Below, piece by piece: positions 18,701 through 27,505 of a DNA stretch of 64,000 bases; the first letter of the stretch is position 1; each line of letters opens with the position of its first letter. This stretch comes from Kineosporia mesophila (GTDB taxonomy: Bacteria; Actinomycetota; Actinomycetes; Actinomycetales; Kineosporiaceae). The stretch lies in assembly GCF_021129235.1 (NCBI RefSeq), contig NZ_JAJOMA010000013.1, forward strand, positions 159,557 through 223,556. The letters run 5' to 3'. Position numbers and translations under genes: made by a program. The notes under the pieces are model-generated. The model saw nothing but the letters and a program-made list of their open reading frames with translations, was not told where the DNA came from and ran no database searches.

Positions 18701-19663
18701 TCGTTCCGGCTGCTGCTGGTGGAGGACAACGACATCAACCAGACGGTCGCGCTGGGCATCCTGTCGCAGCTGGGCTACCGGGTGGACGTCGCCGGGCACG
18801 GCGAGCAGGCGCTGACGATGAGCGAGCAGAACGACTACGACGCGATCCTGATGGACTGCCAGATGCCGGTGATGGACGGATACACGGCCACCGTCGAGCT
18901 ACGGAAACGCCCGGCCACCCGCACGGTTCCGATCATCGCCATGACGGCGGCCACGTTCGCCGCCGACCGGCAGCGGTGTTTTGACTCGGGCATGGACGAT
19001 TTCATCGCCAAGCCGGTGCGGTCGGCCACCCTTCAGGCCACGCTGAACCGCTGGCTGCGCACCGATGCCGAGGCCCCGCCGGCCGGACGGGGAGAGAAGA
19101 CCCAGCCGATGGAACGGCATTACTCGGCCGTGCGGGACAAGCTGGCCGCGATGCGCGACCAGGATCACGTCACGGTGGCCGCCCCGGCTCCCGTGGCCGT
19201 GCTCGAGACCACTGCTGCCGTTCCCCGGCAGCCCGGACCCGTGGAGGAAATCTTGGCCCAGGAGCGACCCGATGCTGCCGGGCCGCCGCCCGAGGAGATG
19301 GCCGACACCGACGAACGGATCGCCGAACTGCTCGGCGACGGAACCGAGTTCGAGGTCGAGCTGGTGCGCGACATCATCTCGTCGTTCCTGTCGCGCACCG
19401 TGGACCTGTTGCAGCGCCTCAGCCTGGCGGTCACCGCGGATGACGCCGAGGCGGCCTACCTGCACGCCCACAGCCTGGCCGGGGCCGGGCTGAACCTCGG
19501 CACCGTGCAGGTGGTCGGCATCGCCCGGCAGATCGAGGCCGAGGCCAAGGCCGGGCACGCCGCCCGGTGCGGTCAGCTGCTGGTCGACCTGGAGGTGGCG
19601 CTCGACCAGGCCCGCGTACGGCTGCGGGACCTGGCGGCGAACCTGCCGGAGCCCACGCCCTAG
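15731..19663 (+). CDS. Hybrid sensor histidine kinase with two receivers and an Hpt domain
   Basis: This is a 1310-aa protein from ATG 15731. In order it has TM1 (about 24-48), an extracytoplasmic sensor of about 250 residues (probably Cache-like), TM2 (about 298-322), two PAS-like regions (about 340-455 and 460-580), HisKA with phospho-His in 'MSHEIRTPMNG' near 601, HATPase_c with 'GTGLGLSI' near 780, receiver 1 (about 836-955, Asp in 'VIDMHMPERDG'), receiver 2 (about 990-1110, Asp in 'LMDCQMPVMDG'), and a C-terminal Hpt with His in 'AHSLAGAG' near 1245. This is a complete internal phosphorelay. The Hpt motif has Ala where Lys is usual ('HxLKG'). The divergent single receiver is the probable next acceptor. 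The stop overlaps the convergent GNAT gene by 4 nt. Confidence 0.9.
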   Translation: MPWVTLATNPVRPARDRPGQPGQLRFVGGLLLLAVLVVVPTVAAVIAYDRMVRSNAEREMRNTADLADVFLQDQNAGLTTLIQSVAQDNGIADVLSGRDTSAISVARTATVLRTLLAAGGDPVRSVALLDADGTVVTDLPDLVPDGYDLKAQAGVPDFTGTGTYAVSSVYRSPVFHTDVTAITVPMRDNGSSVVGYLRMVRDLTGVQHYVDTYAQGRGIRMSVLDASGQLVADSDGAAPETLSPAARRARGRTVLAGNGHIVGASSSGLPANGMSVDGTSVDGWRVVSQESETSALRPAMFFRAVALGTAALILLGVIGVAVLRRRALRAALLATRSLSENQRRLRDLANSSPGVLLRLDRDGLVDFCSVAAEQLLGIPGDDLVGRELAPFLVAESEPDTSARLETLISTGEQQVFLARTRGPGGTRRIVECNFRVRIEADLEIWGSLQDVTDRLSARDQVEQLFQLSTDFMAVADFSGRLVQTNPVWSASLGMSPDQLLGLRFEEAFPSGDESDQRRVAEQLARLVTDPGVATFENRFVREGVVRTLLWTVASDPDRRLIYAVGRDITSQKELQNALSETRDQAVEASRLKSEFVATMSHEIRTPMNGVIGLTDLLLGTPLTETQRRYVEGVRTAGDALLTVINDILDFSKIEAGRLMLDRVDFRLEDVVDDVVTLVRQNASAKGLELAVDYETGVPFALSGDPGRLRQILLNLTHNAVKFTDHGGVSISVTPGRLSSDGQVAVNFAVTDTGIGIEPARLDLLFEPFRQADEGTSRAYGGTGLGLSISRRLADLMGGTIRATSRPGQGATFVAELMFAPADNWGRSVRGRDARGLAVLIVDDNEVNRLVMQTQLTRWGMRPVAAGSADEAMDLLTNRSAPAGGYDLAVIDMHMPERDGLALIEQIRQVPALANLPVIGVGSGDEVADETVARQISAYLTKPVRQSDLFGALTRVTLTVGEPAPGVAAPVADHEPVVAEPAPEPESPARESFRLLLVEDNDINQTVALGILSQLGYRVDVAGHGEQALTMSEQNDYDAILMDCQMPVMDGYTATVELRKRPATRTVPIIAMTAATFAADRQRCFDSGMDDFIAKPVRSATLQATLNRWLRTDAEAPPAGRGEKTQPMERHYSAVRDKLAAMRDQDHVTVAAPAPVAVLETTAAVPRQPGPVEEILAQERPDAAGPPPEEMADTDERIAELLGDGTEFEVELVRDIISSFLSRTVDLLQRLSLAVTADDAEAAYLHAHSLAGAGLNLGTVQVVGIARQIEAEAKAGHAARCGQLLVDLEVALDQARVRLRDLAANLPEPTP

Positions 19664-20676
19664 GGAGCCAGGTAGCTGTAACGGTGATGGTGGGTGAACC
19701 CGGCCTTCTCGTAGGTGGCCAGGGCGTTCACGTTGTCCTCGGCCACCTGCAGGAAGATCGACCGGGCGCCGTTCTCCCAGCCCCAGTCGGCGATCACGCC
19801 GATCAGGGCGCTCGCCAGGCCGCGGCGGCGCCAGGAGGGGGCGACCTCCATGGCGGTCAGCCCGGCCCAGCTCTCGGCCAGTGAGCCCCGCACCACCCCG
19901 GCGACCTCACCGGCGTCCGTACGCAGGGAGGCGAACACCTGACGCGGGGCCGAGGTCAGCAGTCGCACGCCGTGGTCGGGTACCGCCTGCCCGCGGTAGT
20001 GGTACTGGCTGATCCAGGCCGGGTCGGGCTCGTCCGTCAGGGTGAGGGTCAGGCCCTCGGGCAGCGCGGGGCCACCCAGGCGCGGCGCCAGGCCGCGCAC
20101 CTCGCCGGTCGCGGCCGTCATCACCACCGTGATGCTGCCGGGGACCTGCGTCCATCCCTCGGCCTCGAAGGCGGAGGCGGCGGCCAGGAGCTGATCGGTG
20201 TCCCCGTCGTCGAGGCGGGGTTCCGGGGCCGCGGCGACCGGCTTCAGGCCGCGCTCGGAGTACCAGTCCACGACCTCCACCACCGCGACGTCGAGCTGCA
20301 TGCCCGGCTCGCCGACCGCCAGCACCGAATTGGCCCGGTTGGTGAAGCCCTCGGTGGCCCGCAGCAGCCAGCCGCCGAGCCAGTCCTGCTCGGCCGCCTG
20401 CCAGTGCTTGGCCATCGCCAGCTCGAGGTCGGCCACCGACAGGGCCCGGTGCGGGGGAGCGGGGCGGCTGGCCTTCGGCGGCACCGGTTTCCCGGCGACG
20501 ATGCTGTTCAGGGGCACGTCGACCGGTCCGTGGCGGCCGGCGACGGTCAGCGTCTGCTCGTTCACCGCGAGGAGTTCACCCAGCACGTCGTGCAGGCCGG
20601 AGGCGTCGCGGCGGCGGACGACGACCCGGGAACCGATGTGCCCGGCCCAGTCCTGGGCGGATGGTTTCGTGCTCAC
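19660..20676 (-). CDS. GNAT acetyltransferase with N-terminal SH3-like domain (Rv0428c type)
   Basis: This 338-aa protein starts at GTG 20676. Residues about 10-62 form a small barrel ('[13 protein letters not shown]', '[13 protein letters not shown]'), similar to the N-terminal domain of the mycobacterial protein Rv0428c. The middle part is a degenerate acetyltransferase-like segment. The C-terminal GNAT domain has the acetyl-CoA loop '[13 protein letters not shown]' near residue 285 and ends '[19 protein letters not shown]'. It acetylates an unknown amine, and a histone-like protein is only one possibility. The gene ends within the shared tetranucleotide CTAG with the convergent kinase gene. 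Confidence 0.8.
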   Translation of the reverse strand: MSTKPSAQDWAGHIGSRVVVRRRDASGLHDVLGELLAVNEQTLTVAGRHGPVDVPLNSIVAGKPVPPKASRPAPPHRALSVADLELAMAKHWQAAEQDWLGGWLLRATEGFTNRANSVLAVGEPGMQLDVAVVEVVDWYSERGLKPVAAAPEPRLDDGDTDQLLAAASAFEAEGWTQVPGSITVVMTAATGEVRGLAPRLGGPALPEGLTLTLTDEPDPAWISQYHYRGQAVPDHGVRLLTSAPRQVFASLRTDAGEVAGVVRGSLAESWAGLTAMEVAPSWRRRGLASALIGVIADWGWENGARSIFLQVAEDNVNALATYEKAGFTHHHRYSYLAP

Positions 20677-20809
20677 TGCGGCCCCTTCGGCGACACTCGG
20701 GTGGCGGATCAGCGATACTAAGCCGGGCCCCGATGTCACCGGCGTCGACGGCCCCGGCGACGACCGGCCCTGGAGAGCGACCAGGGCCGCCATACCAGGA
20801 GGACCCGAC

Positions 20810-21133
20810 GTGACCTACGTCATCGCGCAGCCCTGCGTGGATGTGAAGGACAAGGCCTGCATCGAGGAATGCCCGGTCGACTGCATCTACGAGGGTGACC
20901 GGATGTTGTACATCCACCCCGACGAATGCGTCGACTGCGGTGCCTGTGAGCCGGTCTGCCCGGTCGAGGCGATCTTCTACGAGGACGACGTCCCGGAGCA
21001 GTGGGGCGACTACTACAAGGCGAACGTCGAGTTCTTCGAAGACCTCGGCTCGCCGGGTGGCGCGTCCAAGATGGGCCTGATCAACAAGGACCACGCGTTC
21101 ATCCTCGCCCTTCCCCCGCAGGCCGGGGAATGA
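20810..21133 (+). CDS. fdxA: Seven-iron ferredoxin (FdxA/FdxC type)
   Basis: This 107-aa ferredoxin starts at the GTG at 20810, preceded by AGGAGG at 20798-20803. The first cluster region reads '[17 protein letters not shown]' and the second '[12 protein letters not shown]', the pattern of [3Fe-4S][4Fe-4S] bacterial ferredoxins. The C-terminal extension ('YYKANVEFF', 'GGASKMG') is typical of actinobacterial FdxA/FdxC. It is a soluble electron carrier. Its stop overlaps the dapC start (ATGA), an arrangement also found in mycobacteria. The gene could help supply electrons to enzymes such as the ferredoxin-type sulfite reductase further along, but that is inference. Confidence 0.92.
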   Translation: MTYVIAQPCVDVKDKACIEECPVDCIYEGDRMLYIHPDECVDCGACEPVCPVEAIFYEDDVPEQWGDYYKANVEFFEDLGSPGGASKMGLINKDHAFILALPPQAGE

Positions 21134-22269
21134 CCGCCCCGGTGCTGCCCGACTTCCCCTGGGACAAGCTGGTCCCGTACAAGACCAGGGCCGGGCAGCA
21201 TCCGGGAGGCATCGTCGACCTCTCGGTCGGCACCCCGGTCGACCCGACGCCGGAGCTGGTGCGGCAGGCCCTGGCCGACGCCTCGGACGCCCCCGGCTAC
21301 CCCCAGACCTACGGCACCCCACCCCTGCGTCAGGCCGTCGCCGACTGGTTCGCGCGTCGCCGCAACGCGCCGGGCGTCGACCCCGACGGGGTGATGCCGA
21401 CCATCGGTTCCAAGGAGCTCGTGGCCTGGCTGCCTCTCCTGCTCGGACTGGGCGCGGGCGATGTGGTCATGCATCCACAAGTGGCATATCCCACGTACGA
21501 CGTGGGTGCGCGACTGACCGGAGCCACTCCGCTCGCCGCCGACGGCACGCTGCAGGTGGGCCCCGGCGCCCGCGCGGTGAAGCTGGTCTGGCTGAACTCG
21601 CCGGGCAACCCGACCGGCCGGGTCCTGGGCGTGGAGCACCTGAAGAAGGTCGTCGACTGGGCCCGCTCGATCGGTGCCGTGGTGGCCAGCGACGAGTGCT
21701 ACGCCGAGCTCGGCTGGGACGGCGTCGAGGTGCCGAGCATCCTCGATCCGAGGGTCTGCGGCGACTCCCACGAGGGTCTGCTGGTGGTCTACTCGACCAG
21801 TAAGCAGTCCAGCCTGGCGGGCTACCGGGCGGCCTTCGTGGCCGGGGATCCCGTTCTGGTGCGCCGCATTCTGGAGATCCGCAAGCACGCCGGGATGATC
21901 GTGCCGTGGCCGGTGCAGGAGGCCCTGCGGGTGGCGCTCGGCGACGACGAGCACGTGGCGCAGCAGCGCGAGCGGTACCGCCGTCGGCGTGAACTGATGC
22001 GCGACTGGCTGACGTCCGAAGGCTTCAAGATCGACCACTCGGAAGCCGGGCTCTACTTCTGGGCGACCCGCGACGAGCCCTGCTGGGACACGGTCGCAGA
22101 CCTCGCTGAACGTGGGGTCCTGGTCACACCGGGAGATTTCTACGGCCCGACGGGCGCCCGGCACGTGCGCGTGGCCATGACCGTGAGTGATGAGAGAGTG
22201 GCGCAACTCGCCGCCCGTGCGGCCGGTCCGGATGGCTCAGTCCGTTCGGCGGGGGGTAACTTGCGTTAA
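21130..22269 (+). CDS. dapC: Succinyldiaminopimelate transaminase (DapC)
   Basis: This 379-aa class I PLP aminotransferase starts at ATG 21130, overlapping the ferredoxin stop. The PLP lysine is in '[16 protein letters not shown]' near residue 231. The substrate arginine is expected in 'ARHVRVAMT' near the C-terminus, and '[10 protein letters not shown]' marks the cofactor site. It converts N-succinyl-2-amino-6-ketopimelate to N-succinyl-LL-diaminopimelate in lysine and peptidoglycan precursor synthesis. Adjacency to fdx, and dapD/dapE 3-5 kb downstream, make DapC the best call among the related aminotransferases. Confidence 0.9.
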   Translation: MTAPVLPDFPWDKLVPYKTRAGQHPGGIVDLSVGTPVDPTPELVRQALADASDAPGYPQTYGTPPLRQAVADWFARRRNAPGVDPDGVMPTIGSKELVAWLPLLLGLGAGDVVMHPQVAYPTYDVGARLTGATPLAADGTLQVGPGARAVKLVWLNSPGNPTGRVLGVEHLKKVVDWARSIGAVVASDECYAELGWDGVEVPSILDPRVCGDSHEGLLVVYSTSKQSSLAGYRAAFVAGDPVLVRRILEIRKHAGMIVPWPVQEALRVALGDDEHVAQQRERYRRRRELMRDWLTSEGFKIDHSEAGLYFWATRDEPCWDTVADLAERGVLVTPGDFYGPTGARHVRVAMTVSDERVAQLAARAAGPDGSVRSAGGNLR

Positions 22270-22348
22270 GGCCGTGTGTCCAGGCGAACCTGCCCGGCAC
22301 TGAGGGCCGATAGACCCTGGACCCAGACACCAGCGTGGGAGCGTCTTC

Positions 22349-23644
22349 ATGTCCGACGGATCCGATCAGATCACCCTGAACTACCCGGGCGGCGAACTCG
22401 ACCTGGGAGTGACCCGGGCCACTGAGGGCGGCGCCGGGGTGAGCGTCTCCTCGCTCCTGTCCACGACCGGTTACGTCACCTTGGACCCGGGTTTCACCAA
22501 CACGGCGTCCTGCACCTCGGCGATCACGTACATCGACGGTGACGCAGGAATCCTGCGCTACCGGGGTTACCCGATCGCGGAGCTGGCCGAGAAGTCGTCC
22601 TTCATCGAGGTCAGCTACCTGCTCATCTACGGTGAGCTGCCGACCCCGACGCAGCTGGCGGACTTCACCACCCGGATCCAGCGGCACACGCTGCTGCACG
22701 AGGACTTCAAGCGCTTCTTCGACGGCTTCCCGCGTGACGCGCACCCGATGCCCGTGCTGTCGGCGGCGGTCTCGGCCCTGGGCACGTTCTATCCGGACAG
22801 CCTGAGCATCCGTGACCACGACCAGGTCGAGCTGGCGACGACCCGGCTCCTGGCCAAGCTGCCGACCATCGCGGCCTACGCCTACAAGAAGTCGGTCGGC
22901 CAGCCGTTCCTCTACCCGGACAACTCGCAGGGTCTGGTGGAGAACTTCCTGCGGATGACCTTCGGGTTCCCGGCCGAGCCCTACGACGTCGACCCGGTCC
23001 TGGCGAAAGCCCTTGACCTGCTGTTCATTCTGCATGCCGACCACGAGCAGAACTGTTCGACCTCGACCGTGCGGCTGGTCGGCTCCGGCCAGGCGAACCT
23101 GTTCGCCTCGGTCTCGGCCGGCATCCACGCGCTCTCCGGGCCGCTGCACGGCGGCGCCAACTCGGCCGTGCTGGAGATGCTCGAGGAGATCAAGAACTCG
23201 CCCGACGGTCCGGACACCTTCATGAACAAGGTGAAGAACCGCGAGGGCGGCGTGCGCCTGATGGGCTTCGGGCACCGGGTGTACAAGAACTACGACCCGC
23301 GCGCGGCGATCATCAAGAAGACCGCCGACGACATCCTGCGCGGCCTCGGAGTTGACGACCCGCTGCTCGACATCGCCCTGCGCCTCGAGGAGATCGCCCT
23401 CCACGACGACTACTTCATCGAGCGCAAGCTGTACCCGAACGTGGACTTCTACACGGGCCTCATCTACAAGGCGATGGGCTTCCCGACGAAGATGTTCACG
23501 GTGCTGTTCGCCCTCGGTCGTCTCCCGGGCTGGATCGCCCAGTGGCGCGAGATGATGGAAGACAAGCAGACCAAGATCGGCCGTCCGCGGCAGATCTACA
23601 TCGGTGCCACCGAGCGCAACTACCTGGAGATCGGCAGCCGCTGA
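22349..23644 (+). CDS. gltA: Citrate synthase
   Basis: This 431-aa hexameric-type citrate synthase condenses acetyl-CoA with oxaloacetate in the TCA cycle. Active-site His residues are in 'LHADHEQNCSTSTVRLVGS' near 231 and 'GFGHRVYKNYDPRA' near 312, and the catalytic Asp is in 'LYPNVDFYTG' near 370. The N-terminal extension 'LNYPGGELDLGV' is typical of the large bacterial type II enzyme. The ATG at 22349 follows a 79-bp gap after dapC. A hairpin terminator follows, before the convergent lysozyme-like gene. Confidence 0.97.
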   Translation: MSDGSDQITLNYPGGELDLGVTRATEGGAGVSVSSLLSTTGYVTLDPGFTNTASCTSAITYIDGDAGILRYRGYPIAELAEKSSFIEVSYLLIYGELPTPTQLADFTTRIQRHTLLHEDFKRFFDGFPRDAHPMPVLSAAVSALGTFYPDSLSIRDHDQVELATTRLLAKLPTIAAYAYKKSVGQPFLYPDNSQGLVENFLRMTFGFPAEPYDVDPVLAKALDLLFILHADHEQNCSTSTVRLVGSGQANLFASVSAGIHALSGPLHGGANSAVLEMLEEIKNSPDGPDTFMNKVKNREGGVRLMGFGHRVYKNYDPRAAIIKKTADDILRGLGVDDPLLDIALRLEEIALHDDYFIERKLYPNVDFYTGLIYKAMGFPTKMFTVLFALGRLPGWIAQWREMMEDKQTKIGRPRQIYIGATERNYLEIGSR

Positions 23645-23658
23645 TAGGAACGTGAAAA

Positions 23659-23691
23659 GGCCCGGTGATCAAGGGTTTCGATCACCGGGCC
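23659..23691. terminator. Terminator between gltA and the convergent lysozyme-like gene
   Basis: Perfect 12-bp arms (23659-23670 and 23680-23691) surround a 9-nt loop, preceded by AAAA and followed by AAAGAAT. It can serve both strands, though T runs are short. Confidence 0.8.
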
Positions 23692-23704
23692 AAAGAATCT
23701 GCGG

Positions 23705-24790
23705 TCAGTAGACCGTGATTCTCACCTGGCGTTCGCCGAGCCCGGTGTCGGTCTGTGTCCAGCCCTTCCCCGACTTCGACCGGTCCCAGGTGTAGCCGTT
23801 CAGCGAGACCTGCCGGACCCCGAGGTCGTCGGCCCGGGCCAGGGCCCACGACGCCAGGGCCCAGGCGTGCCGCTTCTCCGACGCCGCGGGCACCGAGAAG
23901 GTCAGCGCGGTGCCCGCCTGGTCGATCGTGGAGTTGTTCCGGCCGAGCTCGGCCTTGGCGGCCGCTCGAACCGCGGCGGACCGGGCGGTGAGCCCGTTCT
24001 TGCCGGGCGTCTCGGCGGTCAGGTCGCCGTCTTCCCTCAGCACGCAGTTCCAGCCGCCGGGGGAGTAGCCGGCCAGCGGGGACACGACCATCCGGGCCTC
24101 CGGCTCGTGGTCGGCGTAGGCCTCCGGGTAGGCCGAGCGCTGCACCTTCTGCGCGGCCTCGGTGATGGTGAGCTCGTCCAGGTCGCCGATCTTCTCCAGC
24201 GCGTCGTAGAACGCGTTGGCGGCGTAGATCGGGTCGAGGATCTCTTCCCGGGTGCCCCAGCCCTGTGACGGGCGCTGCTGGAACAGGCCCACCGAGTCGC
24301 GGTCGCCGTAGCTGATGTTGCGCAGCTTCGATTCCTGGATCGCGGTGGCCACACCGATCGTGGCGGCCCGCACCGGGAAGTTCCGCTTCTCGGCGATCGC
24401 GGTGATGATCGCGGCGTTGTTGGCCTGGTCGATCTCCAGGGTGTGCGACGAGCCGTCGGCGAACTCACCGGTGCAGATCTCGCGGATCGTCACCGGGCCG
24501 ACCGCGCCCTGCAACCAGATCCAGGCGGCGGTCACCGAACCGCCGACGGTCACCAGGATCACCGTGAGCGCGATGATCAGGCCGCGGAAACGGCCGCTCT
24601 TCTTGGGTCTTTCGGCGCCGGGCGCCGGTCGGCGGTCACCTGGCGGCCGACGCGGGGGTTCCGCGCCGGTGAGGTCGCCGTCGGTGCGCAGAGGGCGCGT
24701 GCTGGTTCCGGCGGTGGGTCGACCCGGTCGTGCCGTACCGGCTTTCGGGCCACCGGCGGGCAGGGGACGGGTGGGTTCCGAGGGGTTCAT
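23705..24790 (-). CDS. Membrane-anchored lysozyme-like/transglycosylase-like protein
   Basis: This 361-aa protein has a Pro/Arg-rich cytoplasmic N-terminus, one membrane span near residues 68-92 ('GLIIALTVILVTVGGSVTAA') and an extracellular domain. Residues about 140-215 carry the lysozyme-like pattern 'GVATAIQESKLRNI' followed by 'SVGLFQQRPSQGWGT', where the Glu in 'QES' is the probable catalytic acid. The C-terminal 80 residues form a separate small domain ending 'RQVRITVY'. It may cut or remodel peptidoglycan, though such actinobacterial proteins are often annotated only as hypothetical. It is downstream of dapD on the same strand, separated by a terminator. Confidence 0.65.
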   Translation of the reverse strand: MNPSEPTRPLPAGGPKAGTARPGRPTAGTSTRPLRTDGDLTGAEPPRRPPGDRRPAPGAERPKKSGRFRGLIIALTVILVTVGGSVTAAWIWLQGAVGPVTIREICTGEFADGSSHTLEIDQANNAAIITAIAEKRNFPVRAATIGVATAIQESKLRNISYGDRDSVGLFQQRPSQGWGTREEILDPIYAANAFYDALEKIGDLDELTITEAAQKVQRSAYPEAYADHEPEARMVVSPLAGYSPGGWNCVLREDGDLTAETPGKNGLTARSAAVRAAAKAELGRNNSTIDQAGTALTFSVPAASEKRHAWALASWALARADDLGVRQVSLNGYTWDRSKSGKGWTQTDTGLGERQVRITVY

Positions 24791-24804
24791 ACCTCCCTCT
24801 CATC

Positions 24805-24848
24805 CGTGGTTGTGCAGTTCCTGTCGCAACGAGAACTGCACAACCACG
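24805..24848 (-). terminator. Terminator downstream of dapD
   Basis: Perfect 16-bp arms (24805-24820 and 24833-24848) surround a 12-nt loop, starting 16 bp after the dapD stop on the minus strand. It also sits about 15 bp before the start of the lysozyme-like gene, so it may shape that gene's leader. Confidence 0.8.
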
Positions 24849-24863
24849 ACACGAGGTTCCCGA

Positions 24864-25886
24864 TCAGGCGTTCGCGTGCAGGGCGTCGTTCAGGGCGAAG
24901 GTGAAGGAACCACCGGTGCGGGCCAGGGCCTCGACGGCGCCGGTGGTGGAGTTGCGGCGGAACAGCAGGCCCCGGGCCCCGGAGAGCTGAAGTGCCTTGA
25001 CCGTGGTGGGGTTCTCGGCCCGGGCACCGGTCTCGGGGTCGGAGAGCAGCAGGAGTTTGGTGCCCGCGGTGAGATAGAGCCCCGCCTCGACGATGCAGTC
25101 GTCGCCCAGGGCGATACCCAGACCGGCATTGGCGCCGAGCAGGCAGCGCTCGCCGATCGACACGACCTCCTTGCCGCCACCCGACAGGGTGCCCATGATC
25201 GAGGCGCCGCCGCCGATGTCGGAACCCTCGCCGACCACGACACCCTGCGAGATGCGTCCCTCGACCATCGAGTGGCCGATCGTGCCGGCGTTGAAGTTCA
25301 CGAAGCCCTCGTGCATGACCGTGGTGCCCTCGGCCAGGTGGGCGCCCAGGCGCACGCGGCCGGCGTCGGCGATGCGCACCCCGGTGGGCAGTACGTAGTC
25401 GGTCATCCGCGGGAACTTGTCCACGCCGGTGACCTCGACCCGGGTGCCCGGGCCGCCGCCGGCGCGGATGCGCAGCCGGGTGGCCTCGAAGTCGTCGGCG
25501 GGGCAGGGGCCGTGGTTGGTCCAGACCACGTTCGGCAGGGCGCCGAAGATGCCGCTCAGATTGATCGTGTTGGGCTTCACCAGCCGGTGCGACAGCAGAT
25601 GCAGGCGCAGGTACGCGTCGGGGGTGTCTTTCGGCTCCGCGTCCAGGTCGATCTGGGTACGCACCACGTGCAGGCGCACCTTGCGGTGCGGGTCGGTGCC
25701 CTCCAGCGACGCCAGGTCGGCGGGAACGGCGAACGGGCCGGCGGCGTCGGGGGCGGCGCCGAGCTGGGGCGCCGGGTACCAGGTGTCCAGTACAACTCCG
25801 GCCTCGGTGCTGCTGGCCAGGCCATAACCCCAGGCCAGGCGGCTGGTGGAAGCGGGCGCGGGGGACGTGGAACTCACCTCGGTCAT
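24864..25886 (-). CDS. dapD: Tetrahydrodipicolinate N-succinyltransferase (DapD)
   Basis: This 340-aa enzyme belongs to the long actinobacterial DapD class. The N-terminal 120 residues form the class-specific domain. A left-handed beta-helix with hexapeptide repeats follows ('[20 protein letters not shown]', '[13 protein letters not shown]', '[20 protein letters not shown]'). It transfers succinyl from succinyl-CoA to tetrahydrodipicolinate, opening the succinylase branch of diaminopimelate synthesis. I chose ATG 25886 because AGGA is well spaced before it; the in-frame ATG at 25895 lacks a spaced site. It is divergent from dapE across 57 bp, so both likely share a control region. Confidence 0.95.
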   Translation of the reverse strand: MTEVSSTSPAPASTSRLAWGYGLASSTEAGVVLDTWYPAPQLGAAPDAAGPFAVPADLASLEGTDPHRKVRLHVVRTQIDLDAEPKDTPDAYLRLHLLSHRLVKPNTINLSGIFGALPNVVWTNHGPCPADDFEATRLRIRAGGGPGTRVEVTGVDKFPRMTDYVLPTGVRIADAGRVRLGAHLAEGTTVMHEGFVNFNAGTIGHSMVEGRISQGVVVGEGSDIGGGASIMGTLSGGGKEVVSIGERCLLGANAGLGIALGDDCIVEAGLYLTAGTKLLLLSDPETGARAENPTTVKALQLSGARGLLFRRNSTTGAVEALARTGGSFTFALNDALHANA

Positions 25887-25943
25887 GGGCTGCATCCTAC
25901 GGGTGGACGATGTGCGCTCCGGACCGCGAGTAGGCTCCCGGCC

Positions 25944-27023
25944 ATGCCTGCAGCGACTGCCCCGGTACAGCTCGACCTGACCGGGAGCGTCGCCGACCTG
26001 ACCCGCATCCTGGCCGACATCCCCTCGGTCAGCGGGGACGAGGCCGCGATCGCCGACGCGATCGAAGCCGCACTGCGAGGTTTCGCACATCTCGAGGTGA
26101 TCCGCGACGGGCACTGCGTGATCGCCCGCACGCACCTGGGGCGGGCCGAGCGGGTCGTGGTCGCCGGGCACATCGACACCGTGCCGATCGCTGACAACCT
26201 GCCCACACGCACCGTGGACGGCGTCATCCACGGCCGGGGCACCGTGGACATGAAGGGCGGGGTCGCCGTCGCGCTGGCCCTCGCGGCCGGGATTCCCGAG
26301 CCCACCCGCGACGTCACCTACGTGTTCTACGACTGCGAGGAGATCGAGGCCACCCGCAACGGGCTGGGCCGTCTCTCCCGCACCCGTCCCGAGTTGTTGC
26401 AGGCCGACTTCGCCGTGCTCGGTGAGCCGACCTCGGCCGTGGTCGAGGGTGGCTGCCAGGGCACGATGCGCATCGAGGTGGCGTTGTCCGGGACGGCCGC
26501 GCACTCGGCCCGGTCGTGGATGGGCTCGAACGCCGTCCACGCGGCGGGTCCGGTTCTCGACGTGCTCAATGCCTATGAGCCGCAGCAGATCGAGGTGGAC
26601 GGGCTGGTCTACCGGGAGGGCCTGAACGCCGTCGGTATCTCCGGGGGCATCGCCGGCAACGTGATCCCCGACCGCTGCACCGTGCTGATCAACTACCGCT
26701 TCGCGCCGGACAAGTCGCTCGCTGAGGCCGAGGCCCACCTGCGGGACCTGTTCGCCGGGTACGAGGTCACCGTCACCGATGCCTCACCCGCCGCCCGGCC
26801 CGGTCTGAACGCGCCGGTGGCAGCCAATTTCGTCGCCGCGGTCGGGGGCACACCGGGCCCGAAGTACGGCTGGACCGACGTCGCGCTATTCTCCACCCTC
26901 GGTATCCCCGCCGTGAACTTCGGCCCGGGCAACCCCTCGCTCGCCCACAAGGACGACGAGCACTGCCCCATCAGCGATCTCGTGGCCTGCGAGGACGCGA
27001 TGCGGCGCTGGCTCACGAGCTAG
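25944..27023 (+). CDS. dapE: Succinyl-diaminopimelate desuccinylase (DapE)
   Basis: This 359-aa M20-family metallopeptidase starts at ATG 25944. The metal motifs are 'GHIDTVP' near residue 75 and '[10 protein letters not shown]' near 100, the catalytic Glu-Glu is in 'DCEEIEA' near 132, and 'LGEPTSA' and the C-terminal '[11 protein letters not shown]' complete the site. It hydrolyses N-succinyl-LL-diaminopimelate to LL-diaminopimelate and succinate. Together with dapC and the divergent dapD it covers three consecutive steps of the lysine/peptidoglycan precursor pathway. The convergent hypothetical gene ends 8 bp downstream. Confidence 0.95.
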   Translation: MPAATAPVQLDLTGSVADLTRILADIPSVSGDEAAIADAIEAALRGFAHLEVIRDGHCVIARTHLGRAERVVVAGHIDTVPIADNLPTRTVDGVIHGRGTVDMKGGVAVALALAAGIPEPTRDVTYVFYDCEEIEATRNGLGRLSRTRPELLQADFAVLGEPTSAVVEGGCQGTMRIEVALSGTAAHSARSWMGSNAVHAAGPVLDVLNAYEPQQIEVDGLVYREGLNAVGISGGIAGNVIPDRCTVLINYRFAPDKSLAEAEAHLRDLFAGYEVTVTDASPAARPGLNAPVAANFVAAVGGTPGPKYGWTDVALFSTLGIPAVNFGPGNPSLAHKDDEHCPISDLVACEDAMRRWLTS

Positions 27024-27031
27024 GCCCGCCG

Positions 27032-27505
27032 TCAGGCCACTGCGAACAGGTGGTCGACGATCGGCTCGGGCACCGCGTAGGAGTTCGCCCCGTCGATGGT
27101 CAGGCAGGTGGTCGTGCCCTGCATGAACCACACCACGTCGTCGAACTCGAACGGCTTCACCGGCCGGACCAGCCAGTGCTTGAACGATTCCCGGTGCATG
27201 ACCGCGAGAGTGCGGTTGCCGTACCAGAGGGTCACCGTGTCCATCCGTACGACCACCTCGATGGTGCCCACCCGCCAGCCGCGGCTGTCGGTGAGGTCGA
27301 ACTCCAGCCGCCCCGTCCACTGCATCGGTGGTTGTTGCTGCGGGGGATAGGCAATCGGGTGTGAGCTCGGGGGGCGCGGGGTCTGGCGGGCCTGATGAAC
27401 CTGAGAAGGCTGAGTGGTCTGAGGGTTCGGATCGGCCGGAGGCCGCCGGTTCGGCTGGGATGCGTCGGGCCGGCTGCCGCTGGTGGTCGTCTGCTGCTCG
27501 GTCAT
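27032..27505 (-). CDS. Conserved hypothetical protein with Pro/Gln-rich N-terminus
   Basis: This 157-aa protein starts at ATG 27505. The first 60 residues are low-complexity (Thr/Gln/Pro/Ser), and the last 95 form a compact domain with 'GRLEFDLTDSRGWRVGTIEV', 'VTLWYGNRTLAVMHRE' and 'DDVVWFMQGTTTCLTID'. I do not recognise a named family. A gene of unknown function also follows dapE on the opposite strand in mycobacteria, so this may be its counterpart, but that is inference from gene order only. No signal peptide or membrane span is visible. Confidence 0.65.
   Translation of the reverse strand: MTEQQTTTSGSRPDASQPNRRPPADPNPQTTQPSQVHQARQTPRPPSSHPIAYPPQQQPPMQWTGRLEFDLTDSRGWRVGTIEVVVRMDTVTLWYGNRTLAVMHRESFKHWLVRPVKPFEFDDVVWFMQGTTTCLTIDGANSYAVPEPIVDHLFAVA

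Noticed and set aside
15704..18799. 1031-codon open frame antisense to the hybrid kinase
   Set aside because: The opposite strand encodes a complete kinase with all catalytic motifs; this frame is a high-GC shadow.
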